From the NCBI GenBank assembly GCA_905209865.1, contig CAJLUP010000041.1, positions 1 to 13,512 of the forward strand: a stretch of 13,512 nt of DNA, in the 5' to 3' direction. The notes under the pieces are model-generated. The model had not been told where the DNA came from. It did no database searches and was given only the letters and a program-made list of their open reading frames with translations. The stretch comes from an uncultured Lachnospiraceae bacterium. GTDB taxonomy: Bacteria; Bacillota; Clostridia; Lachnospirales; Lachnospiraceae. Position numbers and translations under genes: made by a program. Numbering within the stretch: position 1 is the first letter of the stretch; every line of letters starts with the position of its first letter. Shown in pieces: positions 1-7,776 of the stretch.

Positions 1-1
1 T

Positions 2-2029
2 GTCACATACGGACGAGGTTCTTTTGTTGTAACCGGAATCGGAATGGAAACAGAAGTCGGAAAAATTGCAAGTCTGTTAAAAACAACTTCTGAGAAGAAA
101 ACGCCGCTGCAGATCAATTTGGATCAGTTCGGTCAGAAACTTTCTATCTTAATCCTTGTGTTCTGCGGTATCCTGTTTGGAATTAATATTCTTCGAGGAG
201 ATGAGATCGGAGATGCCTTTCTGTTTGCAGTAGCTCTTGCAGTGGCGGCAATTCCGGAGGCTCTTAGTTCAATCGTTACGATCGTACTTTCTTTCGGTAC
301 GCAGAAAATGGCAAAAGAACATGCGATCATGCGTAAACTCCAGGCAGTGGAAGGACTTGGAAGTGTATCGATTATCTGTTCTGATAAGACAGGAACGCTG
401 ACACAGAACAAAATGACAGTTGAAGATTACTATGTTGATGGTCTTTGCATCAAAGCAGAGAATATTGATTTAAACGATCCGTCACAGAGCAGATTGCTGA
501 TTGGAAGTATGCTCTGTAATGATTCGAAAAATACAGACGGTGTAGAGATTGGAGATCCGACAGAGACGGCTCTGATCAATTTGGGAAGTAAACTTGGACT
601 TGATCCGGAAGTGGTAAGGACAAAATACCCGCGTGAGAGTGAAAATCCTTTTGACAGCGATCGCAAACTGATGTCAACAAAGCATACGATTGACGGTGTT
701 CCGCTCATGATCGTCAAAGGTGCTGTAGATGTATTGCTGAACCGTATGGATCAGATACAGATCGGTTCGGGAGTACGTCCGATAACGGAGCAGGATAAAA
801 GAAACATTGAAGAACAAAATCAGGCATTTTCAAGACAGGGATTGCGTGTCCTTGCATTTGCATATAAAATAGTATCAGATGAATTAGAATTAACGTTAGA
901 AGATGAAAACAATCTTACATTTATGGGATTGATCGCGATGATGGATCCGCCGCGTGAAGAGTCTAAGGCTGCCGTAGCTGAATGTAAGAAAGCGGGCATT
1001 CGTCCGATTATGATCACGGGAGATCATAAAGTGACGGCTGCGGCGATTGCAAAGAGAATCGGTATTTTGGAAGACGAATCTGAGGCTTGTGAAGGCGCTG
1101 AGATCGATAAGCTTTCAGATGAAGAACTGAAAGATTTCGTAGAAGGAATTTCAGTATATGCTCGTGTTTCACCGGAACATAAGATCCGCATTGTCCGCGC
1201 ATGGCAGGAGAAAGGCAATATCGTATCTATGACAGGAGACGGGGTGAACGATGCTCCGGCATTGAAACAGGCGGATATCGGTGTTGCAATGGGAATTACA
1301 GGAAGCGAAGTTTCCAAAGATGCTGCGGCAATGGTACTGACAGACGATAACTTTGCAACGATTGTAAAAGCAGTAGAAAACGGAAGAAATATTTATCGGA
1401 ATATTAAAAACTCGATTCAGTTTCTTCTTTCAGGCAACTTCGGCGCGATTCTTGCAGTACTGTATGCTTCGATCGCAGGTCTTCCGGTTCCGTTTGCACC
1501 GGTACATCTGTTGTTTATCAACTTGTTGACAGACAGCCTTCCGGCAATCGCTCTCGGACTCGAACCTCATTCAAAAGAAGTGATGGAAGAAAAACCCCGC
1601 CCGATGAACGAGTCGATTCTAACAAAGAGTTTTATGCTTAAGATCGGAACGGAAGGGTTGTCTATCGGAATTACAACGATGATTGCATTTTTGATCGGAT
1701 ATAAAGGCGGTAATGCGCTGCTTGGAAGTACAATGGCGTTCGCAACACTTTGCTCAGCAAGACTGTTCCACGGATTTAACTGTAAGTCAGACAGACCGGT
1801 TGTATTTTCAAGGAAACTGTTCAACAATATTTACTTGATCGGAGCCTTTCTTTTAGGACTTGCGTTAGTGACAATGGTTGTTATGATTCCGGGACTTCAC
1901 AGTATTTTCAAGGTGCAGACTTTGAATTTGACGCAGCTTTTGATCGTGTATGGTCTTGCGGCAGTGAATATTCCGATCATTCAGATTTTAAAAGCAATCC
2001 GTCTGGCGCTTAAGAAGAAAGAAAAATAA
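2..2029 (+). CDS. P2-type calcium-transporting P-type ATPase, 5' end outside window
   Basis: Membrane ATPase that probably exports Ca2+ from the cytoplasm. The frame is open from base 2, so the first in-frame ATG at base 44 is internal; the N-terminus and A-domain TGES loop lie upstream. Numbering from that ATG: an M3-M4 region ends in IPEAL (Glu72) and runs into the phosphorylation motif SDKTGTLTQNKM (phospho-Asp114). The nucleotide-binding domain follows, then MTGDGVNDAP (Asp399), and M5-M10 with SGNFGAIL in M5 and NLLTDSLPAIALG in M6. The IPEALSSIVTIVL stretch and the M6 N..TD motif are typical of SERCA-like bacterial Ca2+ pumps. The M5 residue matching SERCA Glu771 is Ala468, which removes a site I ligand, as in PMCA-type pumps. 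The stop is 47 bases before ftsH with no terminator seen, so co-transcription is likely. Ca2+ specificity is by family inference. Confidence 0.93.
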   Translation, partial: VTYGRGSFVVTGIGMETEVGKIASLLKTTSEKKTPLQINLDQFGQKLSILILVFCGILFGINILRGDEIGDAFLFAVALAVAAIPEALSSIVTIVLSFGTQKMAKEHAIMRKLQAVEGLGSVSIICSDKTGTLTQNKMTVEDYYVDGLCIKAENIDLNDPSQSRLLIGSMLCNDSKNTDGVEIGDPTETALINLGSKLGLDPEVVRTKYPRESENPFDSDRKLMSTKHTIDGVPLMIVKGAVDVLLNRMDQIQIGSGVRPITEQDKRNIEEQNQAFSRQGLRVLAFAYKIVSDELELTLEDENNLTFMGLIAMMDPPREESKAAVAECKKAGIRPIMITGDHKVTAAAIAKRIGILEDESEACEGAEIDKLSDEELKDFVEGISVYARVSPEHKIRIVRAWQEKGNIVSMTGDGVNDAPALKQADIGVAMGITGSEVSKDAAAMVLTDDNFATIVKAVENGRNIYRNIKNSIQFLLSGNFGAILAVLYASIAGLPVPFAPVHLLFINLLTDSLPAIALGLEPHSKEVMEEKPRPMNESILTKSFMLKIGTEGLSIGITTMIAFLIGYKGGNALLGSTMAFATLCSARLFHGFNCKSDRPVVFSRKLFNNIYLIGAFLLGLALVTMVVMIPGLHSIFKVQTLNLTQLLIVYGLAAVNIPIIQILKAIRLALKKKEK

Positions 2030-2076
2030 ATTTTATTTTCAAAAAGAAGCAGAGGGATACAGACAGGAGGATTATT

Positions 2077-3927
2077 ATGAAACAAGTACAAAAACCAAGA
2101 AAGCCGCTGATTGTGTATTATCTGATTGCGCTGGCAGTGCTGATTCTTTTTAACTCCTTTGTATTCCCTGCCATTGTAGGCGGTAATGTAAAGGAAGTTG
2201 ATTATGGTACATTTCTTACAATGGTAGAAAACAAAGAAGTATCAAAGGTACAGCTTGAAGGAGAAAGCATTTATTTCACAGATAAGAGCGAAGATTCCCA
2301 ACAGTATGAAACGACAAAATTCGATGATCCGGATCTGGTAAACAGATTGGAAAAGGCAGGATGTAAATTCGGAAGAGTTGCAGACCGGCAGATGAGTCCA
2401 TTTTTGAGTATGCTTTTGTCGATTGTAATTCCTATGATTCTTTTTATACTGCTCGGTCAGTTTTTGTCCCGTCAGCTTATGAAAAAGATGGGAGGAGCAG
2501 CAGGCGGAAATCAGTTTATGCAGTTCGGGAAGAGCAATGCGAAAGTATATGTGCAGTCGACAACCGGAATTACATTCAACGATGTAGCAGGCGAAGATGA
2601 GGCAAAAGAACTTTTGACAGAGATCGTTGACTTCCTTCATAATCCGCAGAAATATCAGGAGATCGGCGCTGTATGTCCGAAAGGGGCGCTTCTTGTAGGA
2701 CCTCCGGGAACAGGAAAAACTCTCCTTGCAAAGGCGGTTGCAGGAGAAGCAGGCGTTCCGTTTTTCTCTATTTCAGGATCGGAATTTGTGGAGATGTTTG
2801 TCGGTATGGGAGCATCGAAAGTGCGTGATCTGTTCAAACAGGCAAATGAAAAAGCGCCTTGTATTGTATTTATCGATGAGATCGATACGATCGGAAAGAA
2901 ACGAGACAGTCACGGAATGGCGGGAAATGATGAACGAGAGCAGACACTCAATCAGCTTCTTACAGAAATGGATGGATTCGATGCGTCCAAAGGCGTTGTC
3001 ATACTTGCGGCGACAAACCGTCCGGACACGTTAGATCCGGCTCTCCTGCGTCCCGGACGTTTTGATCGGAGAATTCCGGTAGAACTTCCTGACCTTAAGG
3101 GACGAGAAGAAATCCTGAAAGTACATGCCAGAAAGATCAAGCTTGGCGACAATGTTGACTTTAACGCTATTGCGAGAGCAGCATCAGGCGCATCGGGCGC
3201 AGAACTGGCAAATATGGTAAACGAAGCGGCGCTTCGTGCAGTTCGTGAAAACAGAAAATTTGTCGTTCAATCGGATCTTGAAGAAAGTATTGAGGTCGTG
3301 ATCGCAGGATATCAGAAGAAAAACCGTGTTCTTTCCACAAAAGAAAAACTGATCGTTGCATATCATGAAATCGGGCATGCTCTTGTAGCGGCGCTGCAGA
3401 CTCATTCCGCTCCGGTTACAAAGATTACCATTATCCCAAGAACTTCCGGTGCGCTTGGTTATACGATGCAGGTGGAAGAAGAGGAACGAAATCTGATGAC
3501 GCAGGAAGAACTCACGAATAAGATCGCTACATTGACGGGCGGAAGATGTGCGGAAGAGCTTGTATTCGGATCAGTGACAACAGGCGCGTCAAACGATATC
3601 GAACAGGCAACGAAACTTGCGCGGGCGATGATCACCAGATACGGAATGAGTGAACGATTCGGTATGGTTGCTCTGGAAACACAGTCAAATCCATATCTTG
3701 GAGGCGACAGCAGTTTGAGCTGTTCACCGGAGACAGCGACAGCTATTGACGATATGGTTGTAGATGTGGTAAAACAGTCTTATGAGAAGGCGCGAAAACT
3801 GCTGAATGATCATCAGGGAAAACTACATGAACTTGCAAAGTACCTGTATGAGAAAGAAACGATCACCGGAGATGAGTTCATGAGGATATTATCCCAGAAA
3901 GAACTCGGATCAGAGGAAGAGTCATAA
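2077..3927 (+). CDS. ftsH: ATP-dependent zinc metalloprotease FtsH
   Basis: Membrane-anchored AAA+ protease that extracts and degrades misassembled membrane proteins and short-lived regulators; it works as a hexamer. Visible order: TM1 at about residues 11-32, a small extracytoplasmic domain of about 75 residues, TM2 at about 108-129, then the AAA+ module. This has Walker A GPPGTGKT (208-215), Walker B FIDEID (Asp267, Glu268) and second region of homology RPGRFDRR with Arg325 and Arg328. The M41 peptidase has HEIGH (His430, Glu431, His434) and a likely third zinc ligand, Asp507, in SNDIEQA. HEIGH replaces the usual HEAGH, which still fits HEXXH. At 616 residues it is slightly shorter than typical forms. 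The ATG has GGAGG six bases upstream. It lies between two P-type ATPases rather than in the common tilS-hpt-ftsH order, so it may be a second copy (inference). Confidence 0.96.
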   Translation: MKQVQKPRKPLIVYYLIALAVLILFNSFVFPAIVGGNVKEVDYGTFLTMVENKEVSKVQLEGESIYFTDKSEDSQQYETTKFDDPDLVNRLEKAGCKFGRVADRQMSPFLSMLLSIVIPMILFILLGQFLSRQLMKKMGGAAGGNQFMQFGKSNAKVYVQSTTGITFNDVAGEDEAKELLTEIVDFLHNPQKYQEIGAVCPKGALLVGPPGTGKTLLAKAVAGEAGVPFFSISGSEFVEMFVGMGASKVRDLFKQANEKAPCIVFIDEIDTIGKKRDSHGMAGNDEREQTLNQLLTEMDGFDASKGVVILAATNRPDTLDPALLRPGRFDRRIPVELPDLKGREEILKVHARKIKLGDNVDFNAIARAASGASGAELANMVNEAALRAVRENRKFVVQSDLEESIEVVIAGYQKKNRVLSTKEKLIVAYHEIGHALVAALQTHSAPVTKITIIPRTSGALGYTMQVEEEERNLMTQEELTNKIATLTGGRCAEELVFGSVTTGASNDIEQATKLARAMITRYGMSERFGMVALETQSNPYLGGDSSLSCSPETATAIDDMVVDVVKQSYEKARKLLNDHQGKLHELAKYLYEKETITGDEFMRILSQKELGSEEES

Positions 3928-3949
3928 AAATAAAAAAAACTGCAGGCGA

Positions 3950-3998
3950 TAGCGTCGCTGTACAGAAAGCTCCATTTATGGTCTGTACATCGGCGCTA
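3950..3998 (+). other. Long imperfect hairpin in the ftsH-ATPase gap
   Basis: Bases 3950-3965 pair with 3983-3998 over 16 positions: 14 Watson-Crick pairs, one G-U pair and one C-U mismatch. Within the 17-base loop, CCA (3972-3974) can pair with TGG (3979-3981). No T-run follows, so it is not an ordinary intrinsic terminator. It starts 22 bases after the ftsH stop and ends 83 bases before the next ATG. It could be an mRNA processing or stability element between the two genes, a cis-regulatory RNA, or a REP-like extragenic palindrome. I could not match it to a known riboswitch. Confidence 0.55.
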
Positions 3999-4043
3999 CC
4001 CTTGTACATGGCACAGGACAGGGCGCAGAGGAAACAGCGGAAA

Positions 4044-4073
4044 ATGGCGGCACGAAAGAAGAGACAGAGGTGA
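4044..4073 (+). CDS. Possible short basic leader peptide
   Basis: An ATG with GAGGA 11 bases upstream opens a nine-codon frame reading MAARKKRQR. Its TGA stop overlaps the GAGGTG ribosome site of the following ATPase gene. The same frame stays open upstream to an ATG at 3978, but no ribosome site is seen there. The arrangement would allow translational coupling to the ATPase, but so short a frame may be chance. Confidence 0.22.
   Translation: MAARKKRQR
4067..4072 (+). promoter_or_regulatory. Ribosome binding site that decides the ATPase start
   Basis: GAGGTG lies nine bases before the ATG at 4082. A GTG at 4070 in the same frame sits inside this motif and has no good site of its own, so the ATG at 4082 is the better start. 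Confidence 0.6.
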
Positions 4074-4081
4074 AAAGCTGT

Positions 4082-6517
4082 ATGGCAAGAAGAAAACAAG
4101 TGCACAGTGAGGAAAAAAAGGAACGGAAGATTCCGACAACACGATATAATCCCGATTATAAAAAGGGACTGACGAGTCAGCAGGTTCAAGAACATCGGCT
4201 GCACGGGTGGACGAACAAAGCGGTAGAACCACCTTCAAAGACAACGAAGGAAATTATTCATGAAAATGTATTTACTTATTTTAACTTGATCTTTGTCGTG
4301 CTTGCCGTATTGCTTTGTCTTGTAGGATCGTTCAGAGATCTGACCTTTCTTCCTGTAATTATTGCAAATACGCTGATTGGAATTGTTCAGGAAATAAGGG
4401 CAAAACAGGTGCTTGATAAACTGACGATGTTGAATGCGCCCCGTGCTTCGGTTGTTCGTGATGGAAAAAGAACTATGATCAACGCAGAGGAACTTGTCAT
4501 CGACGATATTGTGGTTTTTAAAGCCGGAGATCAGGTATGTGCCGATGCGGAAGTTTCGGCAGGAGAAGTTCAGGTAAATGAATCGTTGCTGACCGGTGAA
4601 TCTGATGAGATCACGAAACGCAAAGGTGACAAATTGATGTCCGGAAGTTTTATTGTATCAGGACAGTGTCATGCGCGGCTGGATAAAGTCGGGGAGGATT
4701 CCTATATATCGAAACTGACCTTACAGGCAAAGGCCATGCAGTCCAAAGAACAGTCGGAAATGATCCGTTCTCTTGATAAACTTGTCAAATGTGTCGGTGT
4801 GGCGATCATTCCAATCGGAATTGTTCTTTTTTCACAGGCGTTTTTTATTCAACACGACGGATTTCGGGAAAGTGTGACGTCTATGATCGCGGCGGTGATC
4901 GGAATGATACCGGAAGGTTTGTACCTGCTTGCAAGTGTTGCGCTTGCCGTAAGTTCTATTAGATTAGCGCAGAAAAAAGTACTTTTGCATGACATGAAAT
5001 GTATTGAAACGCTCGCTCGTGTAGATGTGTTGTGTGTTGACAAGACAGGAACGATTACAGAGAATACAATGAAAGTTCAAAAATTAGTCCAGACTGACGA
5101 ATACGATGAGGAAGAAAATGGAGATTTATCTTTGCTTGTCGGAGATTTTGCGGCGGCTATGACAAAAGATAATATTACGATGGCAGCGTTGAAAGAGTAT
5201 TTTACAAAAGCATCGGGGAAGAATGTTTTGTCAAAAACCGGATTTTCCTCTGCTACAAAATACAGCAGTGTTACATTTGAAGACGGTGCTTATGTGCTTG
5301 GAGCGCCGGAATTTGTTTTGAAAGAAAAATATGATGACTATGCGGAAGAGATTACAGAATATGCGTCTACAGGAGCGAGGGTTCTTGCATTTGGAATTTA
5401 CGATGAAGAGATCGACGGAAAAGCTCTGACTCACGGTATTATTCCATTTGGCTTTGTTTTACTGGCAAACCCGATCCGGGAAGCTGCAAAAGAGACTTTT
5501 GAATATTTTGCAGAACAGGGCGTGGAAGTAAAAGTCATTTCCGGAGATAATCCTGTTACTGTTTCGAATGTCGCAAAGCAGGCAGGAATTAAGCATGCAG
5601 ACCGCTATGTGGACGCGTCAGAATTTGAAGATGAGCAGTCAATGCGAAAAGCACTTCTCAATAATACGGTTTTTGGACGGGTTACGCCAAATCAGAAGCG
5701 GAAGTTTGTCCGTATTTTGAAAGAAGCGGGACATACGGTCGCAATGACCGGAGACGGAGTAAATGATGTGCTTGCGCTCAAAGATGCAGACTGCAGCATT
5801 GCCATGGCATCAGGAAGCGACGCAGCGGCGCAGGCGTCTCAGCTTGTATTGCTGGAATCAGATTTTTCTTGTATGCCGCAGGTTGTGCTGGAAGGAAGAA
5901 GGGTTGTCAATAATATTCAGAGATCGGCAAGTTTATTCCTTGTGAAAAATATCTTTTCATTTTTGTTGAGTGTTGCTTCGGTTGTATTTATGTTTACTTA
6001 TCCTTTGGAACCGTCACAAGTTTCTTTGATCAGTATGTTTACGATCGGTGTTCCTGCATTTTTCCTTGCACTTGAACCGAATAAAAATATGATCAAAGGG
6101 CGTTTTCTTACAAATGTCTTGTTGAAAGCTCTTCCGGCGGCTCTGACGGATGCTCTTGCAGTTGCAGCTCTTGTGATATTTGGAAGGACGTTTGGCGTAA
6201 ATTCGACTGACATATCGACAGCGGCAACGATGCTTTTGGCAATCGTAGGATTTATGATCCTGTATAAGATCAGTGCTCCGATGAATAAAATACGGTTCGG
6301 AATTGTCGGAGGATGTATTGCAGGATTATTGTTCTGCAGCATTTTCCTGAAAGACCTGTTTGCTATTACAAGTATGACAAAAGAATGTATTATGCTTTTT
6401 GTAGTATTTGCGATTGCGACTGAACCGGTGCTTCGCTATTTAACGACACTTGTGGAGAAAGTAAAGTTTTATTATTTAAAACTTCGGGGAAAAGATCTTT
6501 CTTCGGATGAAGTGTGA
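4082..6517 (+). CDS. CtpE-like cation-transporting P-type ATPase
   Basis: A complete P-type ATPase of 811 residues from the chosen ATG. Motifs in order: two N-terminal membrane segments after HENVFTYFN; A-domain LLTGES (171-174 is TGES); M4 with MIPEGLYLLASVALAVS (Glu278); VDKTGTITENTM with phospho-Asp320; a compact nucleotide-binding domain; MTGDGVNDVLALKDAD (hinge Asp558); and a C-terminal six-helix block including TIGVPAFFLALEPN. The PEGLYLL and GVNDVLALK signatures point to the branch containing mycobacterial CtpE, which has been linked to Ca2+ uptake, and not to the SERCA-like branch of the pump at the left end. The N-terminus is long, basic and cytoplasmic, with no metal-binding Cys motif. 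The gene ends in tandem stops (TGA TAA). Substrate, and even direction of transport, are inferred. It may share a transcript with ftsH. Confidence 0.92.
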   Translation: MARRKQVHSEEKKERKIPTTRYNPDYKKGLTSQQVQEHRLHGWTNKAVEPPSKTTKEIIHENVFTYFNLIFVVLAVLLCLVGSFRDLTFLPVIIANTLIGIVQEIRAKQVLDKLTMLNAPRASVVRDGKRTMINAEELVIDDIVVFKAGDQVCADAEVSAGEVQVNESLLTGESDEITKRKGDKLMSGSFIVSGQCHARLDKVGEDSYISKLTLQAKAMQSKEQSEMIRSLDKLVKCVGVAIIPIGIVLFSQAFFIQHDGFRESVTSMIAAVIGMIPEGLYLLASVALAVSSIRLAQKKVLLHDMKCIETLARVDVLCVDKTGTITENTMKVQKLVQTDEYDEEENGDLSLLVGDFAAAMTKDNITMAALKEYFTKASGKNVLSKTGFSSATKYSSVTFEDGAYVLGAPEFVLKEKYDDYAEEITEYASTGARVLAFGIYDEEIDGKALTHGIIPFGFVLLANPIREAAKETFEYFAEQGVEVKVISGDNPVTVSNVAKQAGIKHADRYVDASEFEDEQSMRKALLNNTVFGRVTPNQKRKFVRILKEAGHTVAMTGDGVNDVLALKDADCSIAMASGSDAAAQASQLVLLESDFSCMPQVVLEGRRVVNNIQRSASLFLVKNIFSFLLSVASVVFMFTYPLEPSQVSLISMFTIGVPAFFLALEPNKNMIKGRFLTNVLLKALPAALTDALAVAALVIFGRTFGVNSTDISTAATMLLAIVGFMILYKISAPMNKIRFGIVGGCIAGLLFCSIFLKDLFAITSMTKECIMLFVVFAIATEPVLRYLTTLVEKVKFYYLKLRGKDLSSDEV

Positions 6518-6607
6518 TAAGAGGAATGAATTCGATAAAAGCAGAATAGAAATATATGAAATAAAAATCGGCGGAAAAAAGAAAAAAGGAAAAAGGAGAA
6601 AAGAAAA

Positions 6608-7240
6608 ATGGCAGATCAATTAAAGGTTTTGATTTTAAATGGAAGTCCGAGGACAGAAGGCAATACGACGATGGCAATCCATGAAATGGAACATATTTTT
6701 GAAGAGAATGGCGTAGAATACGAGACAATCCAAATCGGGAAAATGGATATTCGAGGGTGTGCAGCGTGTGGAACATGCTATAAAAACGGAAAATGTATGT
6801 TTGACGACATTGTAAATGAACTGGCGCCTAAATTCGAAGCGGCAGACGGAATGGTGATTGCAAGTCCGGTTTTTTATGCTTCTGCCAATGCGACACTTAT
6901 TGCCTGTCTTGACCGACTGTTTTATAGTACAAAATTTGATAAGTCAATGAAGGTCGGCGCAAGTGTTGTATGTGCAAGGCGGGGAGGATGTTCCGCTACA
7001 TTTGACGAGTTAAATAAATATTTTACGATTTCAGATATGCCGATCGCGTCAGGTCAGTATTGGAACTGCATCCATGGAAGAAAAGTCGGAGAAGCGGCTT
7101 TGGATGAAGAAGGTAAGCAGACAATGCGCGGAGTAGCAAGAAATATGGTCTTTCTTATGAAAAGTATCGCGCTCGGGAAAGAGGCATTCGGTCTGCCTGA
7201 AAAAGAGAAAAAAGTGTATACGAGTTTTATTAATCCGTAA
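6608..7240 (+). CDS. Flavodoxin-fold NAD(P)H-dependent FMN reductase / iron-sulfur flavoprotein
   Basis: Cytoplasmic redox protein of 210 residues in the NADPH-dependent FMN reductase (PF03358) superfamily. LILNGSPRTEGNT near the N-terminus is the FMN phosphate loop, and ASPVFYASANATL matches the flavin ring-side loop. Between them, Cys51, Cys54, Cys57 and Cys63 form CX2CX2CX5C, the compact cluster motif of Isf-type iron-sulfur flavoproteins, so a [4Fe-4S] cluster near the FMN is plausible. The length is typical for this group. AAGGAG lies nine bases before the ATG. The 90-base leader after the ATPase is very purine-rich, with no clear promoter or terminator, so read-through is possible. The electron donor and acceptor cannot be read from the sequence. 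Confidence 0.88.
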   Translation: MADQLKVLILNGSPRTEGNTTMAIHEMEHIFEENGVEYETIQIGKMDIRGCAACGTCYKNGKCMFDDIVNELAPKFEAADGMVIASPVFYASANATLIACLDRLFYSTKFDKSMKVGASVVCARRGGCSATFDELNKYFTISDMPIASGQYWNCIHGRKVGEAALDEEGKQTMRGVARNMVFLMKSIALGKEAFGLPEKEKKVYTSFINP

Positions 7241-7275
7241 TCGGAAACATAGTTATTTGAAAAATAAGTTTTATG

Positions 7276-7306
7276 AAAGAAAAAGCTGCAGTTTAATTAT
7301 GCAGCT
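7276..7306 (-). terminator. Intrinsic terminator-like hairpin of the transposase remnant
   Basis: On the minus strand a perfect seven-base stem (AGCTGCA/TGCAGCT, + strand 7284-7290 and 7300-7306) with a nine-base AT-rich loop is followed by TTTTCTTT. It spans the transposase stop codon, so it would end minus-strand transcription there. The stem is short, so it may be weak. Confidence 0.45.
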
Positions 7307-7467
7307 AATGAGGATTGAATCCGGTATTGTACCGGACTCAGTCCTTTTAGTTTGCGCTTAATTCTCTTGTTATTATAATAATCTATATAGTTCTCAATCT
7401 CATCTATCAAATGTTCTACAGAATCAAAATTATGTGTACAGAACATTTCTGTTTTTAATGGAGCAAA
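7297..7467 (-). mobile_element. IS3-family transposase, C-terminal remnant
   Basis: The minus strand reads about 57 codons ending at TAA (7297-7299). It contains FAPLKTEMF, then EIENYIDYYNNKRI, then KLKGLSPVQYR close to the end. This is the characteristic C-terminus of the DDE integrase (OrfB) of IS3/IS150-type elements. The frame stays open further upstream, but similarity appears to stop near 7467: the conserved stretch with the catalytic Glu just before the FF..LK segment is not recognisable. No left IS end, OrfA or target duplication is visible. It is therefore a dead fragment left by insertion and deletion, and it abuts the broken gene at 7469-7703. This fills most of the gene-poor stretch from 7241 to 7776; bases 7241-7275 are AT-rich with no recognisable feature. 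Confidence 0.85.
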
Positions 7468-7468
7468 A

Positions 7469-7703
7469 GTGGCATTTGCAGTTTCAAAAGAATTAAATGG
7501 TGAAAAAGCTATGAAGGAGACAGAGGAATTAGAAACTATCTTTACTTCTATATTAAACAGTGATATTATGCAGGATGAAATATTGAATCATTTAGAAACC
7601 GACAAAAACGGCAGTTTTAACATCAAAATGAATCAGAATGACGAACTTGTTCCCCGTGATTGCAGAAGCGGCTGAAAAAGGGATGGCTAGGGTTATAGCT
7701 TAA
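7469..7703 (+). pseudogene. Frameshifted remnant of an unknown gene
   Basis: From about base 7469 the + strand reads a coherent, protein-like frame (SKELNGEKAMKETEELET, then NIKMNQNDELVP) that stops at 7673-7675. Moving to the next frame at the CCCC run (7652-7655) continues naturally as VIAEAAEKGMARVIA to a TAA at 7701-7703. One extra C best explains this. The 5' end is missing: only a GTG without a ribosome site is available, right at the junction with the IS remnant. I do not recognise the family. Composition suggests a soluble, acidic, helical C-terminal part. Bases 7704-7776 downstream are a purine-rich leader for the next gene. Confidence 0.5.
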
Positions 7704-7776
7704 GAAATAGGAACAGGCACAACGGGAAACAAGAAGAAAAACGGGGACAGAAGAAAAAGAAAGAGGAGAAAAAAGA

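Noticed and set aside
2242..2640. Open frame of 132 codons on the minus strand within ftsH
   Set aside because: It is antisense to a clear FtsH coding region, with shadow-like composition and no domain pattern.
3940..4069. Known metal riboswitch (NiCo or yybP-ykoY type) upstream of the ATPase
   Set aside because: One GGACAGG-like string is present, but the repeated conserved elements of those classes could not be found; a covariance-model search would decide.
4070..4072. GTG as start of the second P-type ATPase
   Set aside because: It sits inside the GAGGTG ribosome site that correctly serves the ATG at 4082, and it would add only four residues.
7321..7335. CCGGTA-TTG-TACCGG inverted repeat
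   Set aside because: It is inside the transposase coding remnant, short, and not near a gene start or end.
7652..7655. Programmed frameshift at the CCCC run
   Set aside because: There is no standard slippery heptamer, stimulatory stem or upstream start; decay of a truncated gene next to an IS scar is simpler.
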